DNA of 9,539 bases, taken from assembly GCA_028699795.1 (NCBI GenBank), contig JAQVTZ010000068.1, positions 1 through 9,539 on the forward strand, in the 5' to 3' direction. This stretch comes from Clostridia bacterium (GTDB lineage: Bacteria; Bacillota; Clostridia; Christensenellales; DTU072). The position numbers and the translations under genes were made by a program. The notes beneath the pieces were generated by a model. It saw nothing but the letters and a program-made list of their open reading frames with translations. It had not been told where the DNA came from and did not search any database. Shown piece by piece: positions 1 through 6,970 of the stretch (its first letter is position 1; every line of letters begins with the position of its first letter).

Positions 1-2985
1 GCCAAAGATGCGGCCAAAGCGCGCGACCTAAAAAGAAAGTTGAAACAGCTGGAAGTGCGTTATTTTTTACACCAGTGCGAAAACACATCGTCCGAAAGAG
101 AAAAAGTGCATCAATGCCTCGAAAAAATTTCCCGTGACTATGCGGCCAAAGAAGAAGAACTTAAGTCCGCTACTGCCGAGTACAATGCCGCGATGATGGA
201 TTCCGTCAACAGCGACCTTTACGGCAACCGCTTGCGCGACCAAATTACCGAGTTATTGGTGAACGCCGAAAAAGCCGCTGGAGAGACGCGTCTTTTTGCC
301 GAACGGCTTGCAAACCTTCGTAAGGAAGCGCAAAATATTTCTTCCGAAACCATTCAATTGGAAGGTCGCCAAAACGACAGACAAAGAGAAAAAGAAGAAA
401 AAATAGCGTCTTATAATGAAAAAACGCTTATTCTTTCCGAAAAAAAGCGCACTTATGAGATGCTTCAGAACAATCTTTCGGAACTGTCAAGCTCTGTTTC
501 GCAACAAGAGAAAGAAATCGAAAAAACCAATTCGATGATGATGGACAGTATGGACAAGCTGTCCGAAATAGACAAAAACAAAGCAAAACTAGAAATCGAA
601 AGAGATATTCTTAACGATTCTATCAAAATCGCAAAAGAAGACTTAAAAGAAAAGAAAGCGCATCTTGCCGAAGCAATAAAAGAGCGGGACGGGCACATGT
701 CGAGTCTTCAACAGCTTTTGCAAGAAAAGGATACCAAGCAGAAAGACAAGGCGCTTGCAGACCAGAATCTTGCCGAGTGTCTTGCGGACCTTCGCGCGGC
801 GCAAAAAGATTTGGGCGCGTCCGAGCAATATTATGCCGCATTGGATGCCAAAATCAAAATGGTGGAAGAGTTTATCAATGACTATACGGGGTATCAAGAG
901 TCCGTACGGCGATTGATGAACGAGGCAAATATAAACCCTTCGGTAAAGCGTAGGATACTTGGTACGGTAGGCGATGTGATAACAGTGCCGCACGATTTGC
1001 AACTTGCCATAGAAACCGCTTTAGGCGCGGGCATCCAAAATATCATTACTCCCGACGAGCACGCTGCGGGAGAGCTGATTGACTTATTGCGCCAAAAAGG
1101 GTTCGGCAGAGCAACCTTTTTGCCGCTAACCACCGTGCGTCCCAACCCCTTTCCCCGAGAACATGAGCGGGCTTTAGAGGAAGACGGTGTGATAGGAATT
1201 GCTTCTGAGCTTATCCGCAACGACCCCAAATACGACAAAGTGATATCAAGCCTTTTAGGAAAGACTTTGGTTGTGGAGGATCGTGATACTGCATTTAAGG
1301 TATCCAAAAAGTACAGATACGGATTCCGTATCGTAGATATTAACGGCGATATAGTAAGTCAAAGCGGGTCTGTGAGCGGCGGAAGTCATTCGGGCAGAAC
1401 CAACAGGATTTTGTCACGCGAGAGCGAATTGGAAGAACTGAAAAAGAAACTTGTTTCTACCAACAAAAAAATTGAAATGCTAAAGGCGAGCATCAACGAC
1501 TACCAGCAAGAAAGCACCGAACTGGACAAAGCTGCGGGTGTCATTGGCGCGCGCGTACACAAATTGGATGTGGATATCGGTAGTTTAGAGGGGAAAGTTT
1601 CTTCTGCTGACACCGATGTTAAGGCTTATCAAACAACAATCGCCAAACTGGAATCGACACTCACCAACAATCATGCGCGTATAGAAGAACTGGTGAATCT
1701 TATTAAAGCATCCGAAAAAAACAAGGATGATATGTCTGCCGAAAAGACAATGGCAACCGATTTTGTAAACGAAGCCAAAGACAAGTTGTTTACCTCTAAG
1801 CAAAACCTTGCAGCGCTCAACAAAAAAGTGACCGATGCTTATGTAGAAGTGAGCAATCTACAAAACGAAATCGAAGTGATTAACAAGGACCTTTCGGCAA
1901 TCAAGGCCGAAAACAATTTAATTCATCAATCGTTACTCGACCTGAAAGCCCGCAAAGCAACGAACGATAAAGAGCTGTCCGACATGCAGACAAGAGCCGA
2001 AAAGGTATCGGGGTCCGAAGATAACAACGAAGAAATTACCAAACTGCGAAAAGAGCTGCAAGAGCTTAACGAGCACAAAAAGCGTATGCAGGATAAAATT
2101 GCGGAGTTGGACGAAATCCGTACCGCACTCAACAAGCAATGCTCGGACATCAACGAAAGAAGAATCAGAGAAGAGGCGAGTCTCGAAAGAATTGATATTG
2201 ATATCGCCAATTTATCAACAAGAATCAGCGAGGACTACGACCTCAATTACGAGTCCGCTAAGCAGTTTGCGAAAGACAATCCAATCGAAGGCGAGTTCGA
2301 TCCCGTCAAGGCCCCGCAAGAATCAACATCGCTCCGTCGCAAAATAGAGCGTATGGGACCTGTAAACGAGCTTGCGGAAGAAAAGTTTGTCTCCGAAAAG
2401 AACAGATACGAAGACCTCAAGAAGCAGTATGACGACCTTGTACGCGCCGAAAGCGATCTTGTCAAGATTATTGCGGAGCTCACTTCCGAAATGATAGAAA
2501 AGTTTTCTAAAAGTTTCGACCGTATCAATCAAAACTTCCAAGAAGTATTTAAAGAACTTTTTGGCGGGGGTACCGCGAGGCTCGAACTGGAAAAGGGCGA
2601 AAACCTTTCGGTATTGGATGCGGGTATCGAGATCATGGCAGAGCCTCCAGGCAAGAAGCTTACGCGTATCAGTTTGTTATCGGGTGGCGAAAGAGCGCTT
2701 ACCGCGATAGCGATATTGTTTGCGATTATCAAACTAAACCCCATGCCGTTTAGCATTCTGGACGAGATAGAGGCCGCATTGGACGAAGCGAACGCCAGCC
2801 TTTTCGCACAATACCTGCGCAAATTTTCTAAGTCGACACAATTTATTGTGGTAACGCACCGCAAACCGACGATGGAACTTGCCGATATGCTATACGGTGT
2901 TACCATGCAAGAAAAGGGGATTTCCAAACTGGTATCGGCAAAACTGGATGACGCGATTAAAACCGCAGAAAGCAAAGCGGTATAA
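1..2985 (+). CDS. smc: Chromosome partition protein SMC, 5'-truncated by the window edge
   Basis: SMC is a chromosome-organising ATPase that works as a dimer with ScpA and ScpB to compact and separate sister chromosomes. The reading frame is open from base 1 (the first codons read AKDAAKARDLK), so the N-terminal head with Walker A lies upstream and about 190 residues of a usual ~1180 are missing; 994 residues are visible. In order they show the first coiled-coil arm (about residues 1-295), the hinge (about 296-467, with YTGYQ, GTVGDVI and the glycine-rich SGSVSGGS), the returning coiled coil, and the C-terminal head. The head carries the ABC signature LSGGE (residues 893-897, bases 2677-2691), Walker B ILDE (Asp921, Glu922), the D-loop ALDEAN and the H-loop histidine in VTHRKPTME. 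The TTG at base 40 is an internal Leu codon, not a start. The TAA overlaps an ATG (TAATG), but ftsY probably starts further on. Identification is secure. Confidence 0.97.
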   Translation, partial: AKDAAKARDLKRKLKQLEVRYFLHQCENTSSEREKVHQCLEKISRDYAAKEEELKSATAEYNAAMMDSVNSDLYGNRLRDQITELLVNAEKAAGETRLFAERLANLRKEAQNISSETIQLEGRQNDRQREKEEKIASYNEKTLILSEKKRTYEMLQNNLSELSSSVSQQEKEIEKTNSMMMDSMDKLSEIDKNKAKLEIERDILNDSIKIAKEDLKEKKAHLAEAIKERDGHMSSLQQLLQEKDTKQKDKALADQNLAECLADLRAAQKDLGASEQYYAALDAKIKMVEEFINDYTGYQESVRRLMNEANINPSVKRRILGTVGDVITVPHDLQLAIETALGAGIQNIITPDEHAAGELIDLLRQKGFGRATFLPLTTVRPNPFPREHERALEEDGVIGIASELIRNDPKYDKVISSLLGKTLVVEDRDTAFKVSKKYRYGFRIVDINGDIVSQSGSVSGGSHSGRTNRILSRESELEELKKKLVSTNKKIEMLKASINDYQQESTELDKAAGVIGARVHKLDVDIGSLEGKVSSADTDVKAYQTTIAKLESTLTNNHARIEELVNLIKASEKNKDDMSAEKTMATDFVNEAKDKLFTSKQNLAALNKKVTDAYVEVSNLQNEIEVINKDLSAIKAENNLIHQSLLDLKARKATNDKELSDMQTRAEKVSGSEDNNEEITKLRKELQELNEHKKRMQDKIAELDEIRTALNKQCSDINERRIREEASLERIDIDIANLSTRISEDYDLNYESAKQFAKDNPIEGEFDPVKAPQESTSLRRKIERMGPVNELAEEKFVSEKNRYEDLKKQYDDLVRAESDLVKIIAELTSEMIEKFSKSFDRINQNFQEVFKELFGGGTARLELEKGENLSVLDAGIEIMAEPPGKKLTRISLLSGGERALTAIAILFAIIKLNPMPFSILDEIEAALDEANASLFAQYLRKFSKSTQFIVVTHRKPTMELADMLYGVTMQEKGISKLVSAKLDDAIKTAESKAV

Positions 2986-2993
2986 TGATAAAA

Positions 2994-3011
2994 CACTTCA
3001 TTTATGAAGTG
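2994..3011 (+). other. Hairpin in the smc-ftsY leader
   Basis: CACTTCA (2994-3000) and TGAAGTG (3005-3011) form a perfect 7-bp stem with a 4-nt loop TTTA. It lies 9 nt after the smc stop codon and 33 nt before the preferred ftsY start. No T-run follows (the next bases are ATTCCTTACT), so it does not look like an intrinsic terminator. It might be an RNA-processing site, a translation-modulating hairpin or a protein-binding palindrome; the sequence does not decide. If the upstream ATG at 2985 were the true ftsY start, the hairpin would lie inside coding sequence. Confidence 0.5.
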
Positions 3012-3044
3012 ATTCCTTACTATAAAATGGAGAATAATATATTT

Positions 3045-3941
3045 ATGGGATTGTTTACCAGCTTAAAGAAATTTCTTAGCAAAACAAGAGAAAACCTCGG
3101 CAGAAAACTGTTCGAGGTTTTCAAAGCCAAATCATTGGACGAGGATTTCTACGAAGATCTCGAAATTGCAATGGTATCGGCGGATATGGGTATTACCGCA
3201 ACACAAAGTATCATAGAAGAACTGAAAGAGACTTTGTACCGCAAAAAAATTACCGCGCCCGAGATTGCAAAAAAAGAGTTGAAAAGAATTATGCTAGAAA
3301 GCATAGACTACGAGATACCCCCCTACACTTATCCGCTTGTCATACTTGTCGCAGGGGTAAACGGCGTGGGCAAAACGACCGCAATCGGTAAGCTGGGCAA
3401 GCTTTTTGTAAGCCAAGGGAAATCCGTTATCGTTGCGGCGGCAGATACCTTTCGCGCGGCGGCGTCAGACCAATTGGAGGTATGGGCGCAACGGGCAGGA
3501 ATGCGATTGGTAAAGCACAGCGAGGGCAGCGACCCGGCAGCAGTTGTTTTCGATGCGATTAGTTCTGCCAAAGCGCACAAGACGGATGTCATCCTTGTGG
3601 ATACCGCGGGTAGATTGCATAACAAAAAGAACCTCATGGAAGAACTAAAAAAAATAAACAGGGTGGTTCTTCGCGAGCTTCCCAACGCCGACCAAAGAAA
3701 TTATATCGTACTGGATGCCACCACAGGTCAAAACGCCGTAAGTCAGGTGGACATCTTTGACGAAGCGATAGACATAGACGGTATTATCCTTACCAAAATG
3801 GACGGCACCGCAAAGGGGGGTGTTGTTTTGGCGATATCGGCAGAGCTGGAAATCCCCGTAGTCTACGCAGGTATCGGCGAAAAAATAGATGACTTAATCC
3901 CGTTCGACGCGGAGGACTTCATTGAAGCGATTTTTGCATAG
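3045..3941 (+). CDS. ftsY: Signal recognition particle receptor FtsY
   Basis: FtsY is the membrane-bound SRP receptor: its GTPase pairs with Ffh to hand ribosome-nascent chain complexes to the Sec translocon. The protein has 298 residues. An amphipathic membrane-targeting helix (MGLFTSLKKFL) opens the N domain, with no acidic A domain, as in many Bacillota. The G domain shows GVNGVGKTT (residues 104-112), the SRP-family motif DTFRAAA, DTAGR (186-190) and TKMDG (250-254), followed by GIGEKIDDLIPF. I chose ATG 3045 because it gives the family-typical N-terminus; GGAG at 3029-3032 is a possible ribosome-binding site, though 12 nt away is long. ATG 2985, overlapping the smc stop, would add 20 residues (beginning MIKHFIYEV) unlike other FtsY, and ATG 3027 is a third possibility. 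The protein identity is certain; the exact start is less so. Confidence 0.95.
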   Translation: MGLFTSLKKFLSKTRENLGRKLFEVFKAKSLDEDFYEDLEIAMVSADMGITATQSIIEELKETLYRKKITAPEIAKKELKRIMLESIDYEIPPYTYPLVILVAGVNGVGKTTAIGKLGKLFVSQGKSVIVAAADTFRAAASDQLEVWAQRAGMRLVKHSEGSDPAAVVFDAISSAKAHKTDVILVDTAGRLHNKKNLMEELKKINRVVLRELPNADQRNYIVLDATTGQNAVSQVDIFDEAIDIDGIILTKMDGTAKGGVVLAISAELEIPVVYAGIGEKIDDLIPFDAEDFIEAIFA

Positions 3942-3985
3942 CAAAATAGTGCGGAGTTAAGGATAAATTATAAATAGAGGTACCC

Positions 3986-4046
3986 AAATTACAATGTACA
4001 AATCACAAATGAGGATAAGTAATAAGAGTTAAGAGTTGAGAGATGA
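3986..4046 (+). repeat. Heptanucleotide repeat element, short copy (copy A)
   Basis: Within the ftsY-ylxM gap, a run of 7-nt units starts with ATTACAA (3988-3994), TGTACAA (3995-4001) and ATCACAA (4002-4008). After AGG and 11 further bases comes a second block, GAGTTAA (4026-4032), GAGTTGA (4033-4039) and GAGATGA (4040-4046). Bases 3986-4014 match 9480-9508 at 27 of 29 positions, and both copies have the same block order and orientation. An isolated GAGTTAA also occurs at 3954-3960. No ORF, terminator or known transposase accompanies it. It resembles in style the short tandemly repeated heptamers described in cyanobacteria, but I cannot assign it to a named family. Confidence 0.8.
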
Positions 4047-4122
4047 GTGTGGAAATGCGAAAAACATATATTCTTGACCGATAGCAATACCTAAGTAGTC
4101 TAGCAAAATTGATAAAAATTGT

Positions 4123-4152
4123 TTGACAAGCTAATAAAACTTGTTTTATAAT
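4123..4152 (+). promoter_or_regulatory. Sigma-A-type promoter upstream of ylxM-ffh
   Basis: A perfect -35 TTGACA (4123-4128) and a perfect -10 TATAAT (4147-4152) are separated by 18 bp. Transcription should begin near 4159-4160, giving a leader of about 24 nt before the ylxM ATG at 4184. A 5-bp inverted repeat, ACAAG (4126-4130) and CTTGT (4140-4144), overlaps the -35 and spacer; it could be an operator but is short and may be chance. A second TTGACA at 4172-4177 has no matching -10 and falls in the leader. The promoter would supply ylxM, ffh, rpsP and khpA independently of smc-ftsY. Confidence 0.88.
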
Positions 4153-4183
4153 TGGTGTAAAGAGAAAATACTTGACAGGGTTT

Positions 4184-4513
4184 ATGGAAATACGCAAGAG
4201 CCTCGAAGTAGGGATGCTAAACGATTACTATGGCACTCTGCTTACCCAATACCAATCCGAAATAATATCGTTGTATTACGATTGCGACCTTTCGCTTGCA
4301 GAGATTGCAGAGCGTTACGGTATCAGCCGTCAAGGGGTAAGGGATGTCATCGTTCGTTCCGAACAGAAACTAAAAGAGTACGAACAAAAACTGGGGCTTG
4401 TGGCAAAATTGACGAGACTTGCAGACAAACTGGAATCGCTTGCTTCGGGACTTTCAAGCGGCGAAATCAAAAAGGATTTAGACAAAATAATAAAAGAGGT
4501 AAAAGAAATCTGA
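4184..4513 (+). CDS. ylxM: YlxM-family helix-turn-helix protein, SRP-associated
   Basis: YlxM proteins are small helix-turn-helix proteins encoded next to ffh in Bacillota and linked to the SRP pathway; a role modulating SRP GTPase activity has been reported in streptococci. The product has 109 residues. It begins with the family pattern NDYYGTLLTQYQ, then a sigma-70 region 4-like helix-turn-helix (LSLAEIAERYGISRQGV, about residues 46-62) and KLKEYEQKLGL, and ends in a charged helical tail. I prefer ATG 4184 because it aligns with the family N-terminus; the only Shine-Dalgarno-like bases, CAGGG at 4176-4180, are 3 nt away, which is close. ATG 4214 (MLNDYYG, preceded by TAGGG) is an alternative giving 99 residues. 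The stop TGA overlaps the ffh start (TGATG), suggesting coupled translation. It is the first gene after the promoter at 4123-4152. Confidence 0.9.
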   Translation: MEIRKSLEVGMLNDYYGTLLTQYQSEIISLYYDCDLSLAEIAERYGISRQGVRDVIVRSEQKLKEYEQKLGLVAKLTRLADKLESLASGLSSGEIKKDLDKIIKEVKEI

Positions 4514-5829
4514 TGGCAATCTTCGGCAATCTTTCCGAAAAACTCAATCATGCGTTCAGCAAACTTAAAAACAGAGGCGCGCTTACCGAGCTAGAAATTA
4601 AAGAAGCCATGCGCGAAGTTCGTATTGCGCTGCTCGAAGCGGATGTCAATTTTGTTGTCGTAAAAGAGTTTATCAAAGCCGTATCCCAAAAAGCGATGGG
4701 TGAAAACATCCTTAAGGGTTTGGATTCTTCCCAACAGGTCATAAAAATTGTAAACGAAGAGCTTGTGCGTCTTATGGGCAGCAAGCATGCCAAACTGGAA
4801 GTTGCAGATAAACCGCCAAGCGTCTATATGATGTGCGGCTTGCAAGGCAGCGGCAAAACGACTATGTGCGGCAAGCTTACCGCGCTATTGCAAAAAGAAG
4901 GCAAAAAAGTGTTGCTTGTGGCTTGCGATATCTATCGCCCCGCGGCGATCAAACAATTGCAGGTAGTGGGCGAAAGGGTCAAGGCCGAGGTGTTCGAACG
5001 AGGACAGACGAATCCCGTAAAAATCGCATCCGAAGCCGTGCAATATGCGACCAAAAACGGTTTCGATACCGTCATTATCGATACGGCGGGTCGCTTGCAC
5101 ATCGACGAAGAGCTCATGAAAGAGCTTCGCAACCTAAAAGCGAAGGTTGACCCCAAAGAAATTTTGCTGGTTGTGGACTCGATGCTGGGGCAAGATAGCG
5201 TCAATGTTGCGGCAACATTTAATAAAGAAATGGATATTTCGGGCGTTATCCTTACGAAGTTGGACGGAGATACCAGAGGCGGCGCCGCGTTGTCTATCAA
5301 AGCAATTTGTGGCAAACCCATTAAATATGTGGGCGTGGGCGAAAAAATGGGCGATATCGAGCCTTTCCATCCCGACCGTATGGCGAGCCGTATACTCGGT
5401 ATGGGCGATGTGCTTACCCTTATCGAAAAAGCACAGAGCGCTATAAGCGAACAAGATGCCCTTAAGCTTGCCAAAAAGATGAAAGAGCGCACCTTCGATT
5501 TAGAAGACTATCTCGATCAGCTCTCCAACATGAAAAAAATGGGCAACCTGAGCGAAATGGTGAATATGATTCCGGGTCTTGCCGGAAAATTAAAGGGTGC
5601 CGACCTCAATGTGGACGAAAAGCAAATAGAAAGAACCAAAGCAATGATACTATCTATGACGCCCTACGAAAGAACTCACCCCGACATGATAAAAGGTTCG
5701 CGCAGAAGACGTATCGCAACGGGTAGCGGCACCACGGTGCAGGATGTCAACAGACTATTAAACCAGTTCGAACAAACCAAAAATATGATGAAGCAATTCA
5801 GCAGCGGAAAACGGCGTTTTCCGTTCTAG
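4513..5829 (+). CDS. ffh: Signal recognition particle protein Ffh (SRP54)
   Basis: Ffh binds hydrophobic signal sequences and the SRP RNA, and docks with FtsY through paired GTPase domains. The 438-residue protein has the usual length and layout. The N domain opens with MAIFGNLSEKLNHAF. The G domain has GLQGSGKTT (residues 109-117), DIYRPAA, DTAGR (190-194), TKLDG (248-252) and DTRGGAALS. The methionine-rich M domain includes SNMKKMGNLSEMVNMIPG, MTPYERTHP and the SRP RNA-binding SRRRRIATGSGTTVQ. The tail ends shortly after in MMKQF and a basic GKRRFPF. The ATG overlaps the ylxM stop by one base, with AGAGGT at 4495-4500 as a distant ribosome-binding site. The frame stays open upstream to 4141, but that is ylxM read in another frame. 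No SRP RNA gene is seen in the window, so it must be encoded elsewhere. Confidence 0.98.
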   Translation: MAIFGNLSEKLNHAFSKLKNRGALTELEIKEAMREVRIALLEADVNFVVVKEFIKAVSQKAMGENILKGLDSSQQVIKIVNEELVRLMGSKHAKLEVADKPPSVYMMCGLQGSGKTTMCGKLTALLQKEGKKVLLVACDIYRPAAIKQLQVVGERVKAEVFERGQTNPVKIASEAVQYATKNGFDTVIIDTAGRLHIDEELMKELRNLKAKVDPKEILLVVDSMLGQDSVNVAATFNKEMDISGVILTKLDGDTRGGAALSIKAICGKPIKYVGVGEKMGDIEPFHPDRMASRILGMGDVLTLIEKAQSAISEQDALKLAKKMKERTFDLEDYLDQLSNMKKMGNLSEMVNMIPGLAGKLKGADLNVDEKQIERTKAMILSMTPYERTHPDMIKGSRRRRIATGSGTTVQDVNRLLNQFEQTKNMMKQFSSGKRRFPF

Positions 5830-5860
5830 AATAGAATACAATTCTTTGGAGGAACCAAAA

Positions 5861-6160
5861 ATGGCAGTAAAACTAAGGCTTACCAGAATGGGCGGAAAAA
5901 AATCCCCTTTCTATCGTATTATAGCAGTCGATTCACGCAAGGCTCGTGACGGACAATATATCGAACAAATCGGCATCTATAATCCCGTAAAAGAACCCGC
6001 CGAGATCCGTATCAATGCGGAAATCGCCAAAAAGTGGCTGGATAACGGCGCTCAACCTACCGATACCGTGCGCGATTTATTCTATAATGCGGGTATCATC
6101 GAATCCACAAAGGCGTTTCAGGCCAAAACAACTGCGGCCGACGAAGCCGATAAGGAGTAA
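5861..6160 (+). CDS. rpsP: 30S ribosomal protein S16
   Basis: S16 is a small-subunit protein needed for 30S assembly. The 99-residue product opens with the diagnostic MAVKLRLTRMGGKKSPFYRI, followed by VDSRKARDG, IEQIGIYNP and AKKWLDNGAQPTDTV. It ends in an Ala- and Asp/Glu-rich tail beyond the conserved core, common in this family. ATG 5861 is fixed by this N-terminus and by a strong Shine-Dalgarno GGAGG at 5848-5852, 8 nt upstream; an in-frame ATG at 5846 overlaps that site and is unlikely. It sits 31 nt after ffh, a gap containing a weak AT-rich inverted repeat (AGAAT/ATTCT, 5833-5845). It is probably co-transcribed with ylxM-ffh and ends 3 nt before khpA. Confidence 0.98.
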   Translation: MAVKLRLTRMGGKKSPFYRIIAVDSRKARDGQYIEQIGIYNPVKEPAEIRINAEIAKKWLDNGAQPTDTVRDLFYNAGIIESTKAFQAKTTAADEADKE

Positions 6161-6163
6161 CTT

Positions 6164-6397
6164 ATGCGAGAATTGGTAGATTATCTGGTCAAACAGATTA
6201 TTGATGAAGAGTCTTACGAAATCGTCATGCTGGAAGACGATACCAATGTCGAGATTAAAGTGTTTGTCGACAAAAATAAAGTGGCAAAGTTGATCGGTAA
6301 ATTCGGCAGAATCGCAAAATCGATAAGGACTTTGGTAAAAGCGGCTTCGCAAAACAGCGACAAGCGCTACGATGTATTTATCGAAGAGAAAAAATAA
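6164..6397 (+). CDS. khpA: KH-domain RNA-binding protein KhpA (YlqC family)
   Basis: KhpA is a small KH-domain protein that in Gram-positive bacteria pairs with KhpB (Jag/EloR) to bind RNA and influence cell elongation and division. The 77-residue product is essentially one KH domain. The GxxG loop is GKFG at residues 45-48, inside LIGKFGRIAKSIRTLVKAA, which matches the family's I-G-K-x-G-R-I-A-K pattern. The acidic N-terminal segment (MLEDDTNVEIKV) is also typical. AAGGAG at 6152-6157, overlapping the end of rpsP, is a strong ribosome-binding site 6 nt before ATG 6164. The position immediately after rpsP is conserved in Bacillota. A terminator follows 20 nt after the stop codon. Confidence 0.95.
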   Translation: MRELVDYLVKQIIDEESYEIVMLEDDTNVEIKVFVDKNKVAKLIGKFGRIAKSIRTLVKAASQNSDKRYDVFIEEKK

Positions 6398-6417
6398 ACA
6401 CGCGATATACCAAAAAC

Positions 6418-6445
6418 GGCGCTCCCAACAAATAGCGCCTTTTTT
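6418..6445 (+). terminator. Rho-independent terminator after khpA
   Basis: GGCGCT (6418-6423) pairs perfectly with AGCGCC (6434-6439) around a 10-nt loop, and six T residues follow at once (6440-6445). An A-run at 6412-6416 could extend the stem by pairing with the T-tract across one mismatch, and would give a weak terminator on the - strand as well. It closes the ylxM-ffh-rpsP-khpA transcript and separates it from rimM. Confidence 0.88.
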
Positions 6446-6458
6446 AACGAAAAAAAGG

Positions 6459-6464
6459 TATAAT
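6459..6464 (+). promoter_or_regulatory. Candidate -10 box for a leaderless rimM transcript
   Basis: A perfect TATAAT lies just after the terminator, with its last base 8 nt before the rimM ATG at 6473. Initiation 6-7 nt after the box would place the 5' end at about 6471-6472, virtually at the start codon. No -35 consensus is present at the right distance: that region lies in the terminator stem and T-run. There is also no full TG extension upstream of the box. The box is clear, but promoter activity is an inference. Confidence 0.55.
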
Positions 6465-6472
6465 ACTGTATT

Positions 6473-6970
6473 ATGATGTTATTGATTGCAGAAGTTCTAA
6501 AGCCGCAAGGCATCAAAGGCGAACTCAAACTTAAAAGTTATCTGGACAATTTTGCGGATTATCACACCGTAAAAGAAGTTGTAATAAACGATAAACCCAT
6601 CCCCGTCGAGAGTATCCGTTCGGACGCGCATTTTGCGTATATTAAACTAAACGGCATTGCCGACAGAAATACAGCAGAAACCTTGAGAGGAGCAAAGGTT
6701 TATGCGGACGCGTCCAACCGTCCCCGACTTGCGAAGGGCAGACATTATATTGCCGATATAATAGGTTGTAGTATTGTTGCAGGCGGCGAAGAGTTGGGAG
6801 TGGTAGACGAAATACTGCAAAACGGCAGCGCGGATGTCTATAGGATAACAGGGAAAAGACCGTTTCTGTTTGCGTTGGTTGACGGAGTCATTACGGATAT
6901 TGATATTGCCAACAAAACGCTTACGGCTGATCCCGCGGAGCTTGCTAAGGTGGCGGTCTATGAAGATTAG
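6473..6970 (+). CDS. rimM: 16S rRNA processing / ribosome maturation factor RimM
   Basis: RimM assists maturation of the 30S head domain by binding S19. The 165-residue product has the usual two-domain layout. The N-terminal RimM domain carries the family motif KPQGIKGELKLKSYLD, then LNGIADRNTAETLRGAKVYAD. The PRC-barrel domain begins at about YIADIIGCSIV and includes LGVVDEILQNGSADVYRI. The usual Ile-Pro strand of the barrel (LLIPA-like) reads FLFALVDGVI here, a modest divergence. Translation could start at ATG 6473 or the adjacent ATG 6476; neither has a Shine-Dalgarno at normal spacing (the nearest AAGG ends 14 nt before 6473), which fits a leaderless mRNA. The last 11 nt overlap trmD. Synteny with rpsP upstream and trmD downstream supports the call. 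Confidence 0.95.
   Translation: MMLLIAEVLKPQGIKGELKLKSYLDNFADYHTVKEVVINDKPIPVESIRSDAHFAYIKLNGIADRNTAETLRGAKVYADASNRPRLAKGRHYIADIIGCSIVAGGEELGVVDEILQNGSADVYRITGKRPFLFALVDGVITDIDIANKTLTADPAELAKVAVYED

Noticed and set aside
3932..3946. TTTTGC-ATA-GCAAAA inverted repeat across the ftsY stop codon as a terminator
   Set aside because: The stem is weak and AT-rich, overlaps coding sequence, and is not followed by a T-run.
4172..4177. Second TTGACA as another promoter -35
   Set aside because: No -10-like hexamer lies 16-18 bp downstream before or within the start of ylxM.
4003..4197. 64-codon open frame on the - strand in the ftsY-ylxM gap
   Set aside because: It runs through the heptad repeats and the promoter, shows no family resemblance and has no convincing ribosome-binding site.
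4141..4512. In-frame upstream extension of ffh by 124 codons
   Set aside because: This stretch is ylxM read in another frame. The predicted extension resembles no SRP54 N-terminus, begins inside the promoter, and ATG 4513 gives the canonical MAIFGNLSEKL start.
4932..5492. 186-codon open frame on the - strand opposite ffh
   Set aside because: It lies wholly inside the strongly supported ffh gene, has no recognisable domain and is rich in Ser, Ile and Leu, as expected for an antisense shadow.
5833..5845. AGAAT-ACA-ATTCT inverted repeat as an S16 autoregulatory element
   Set aside because: Five AT-rich base pairs around a 3-nt loop are too weak and likely by chance; no conserved structure can be argued from one sequence.
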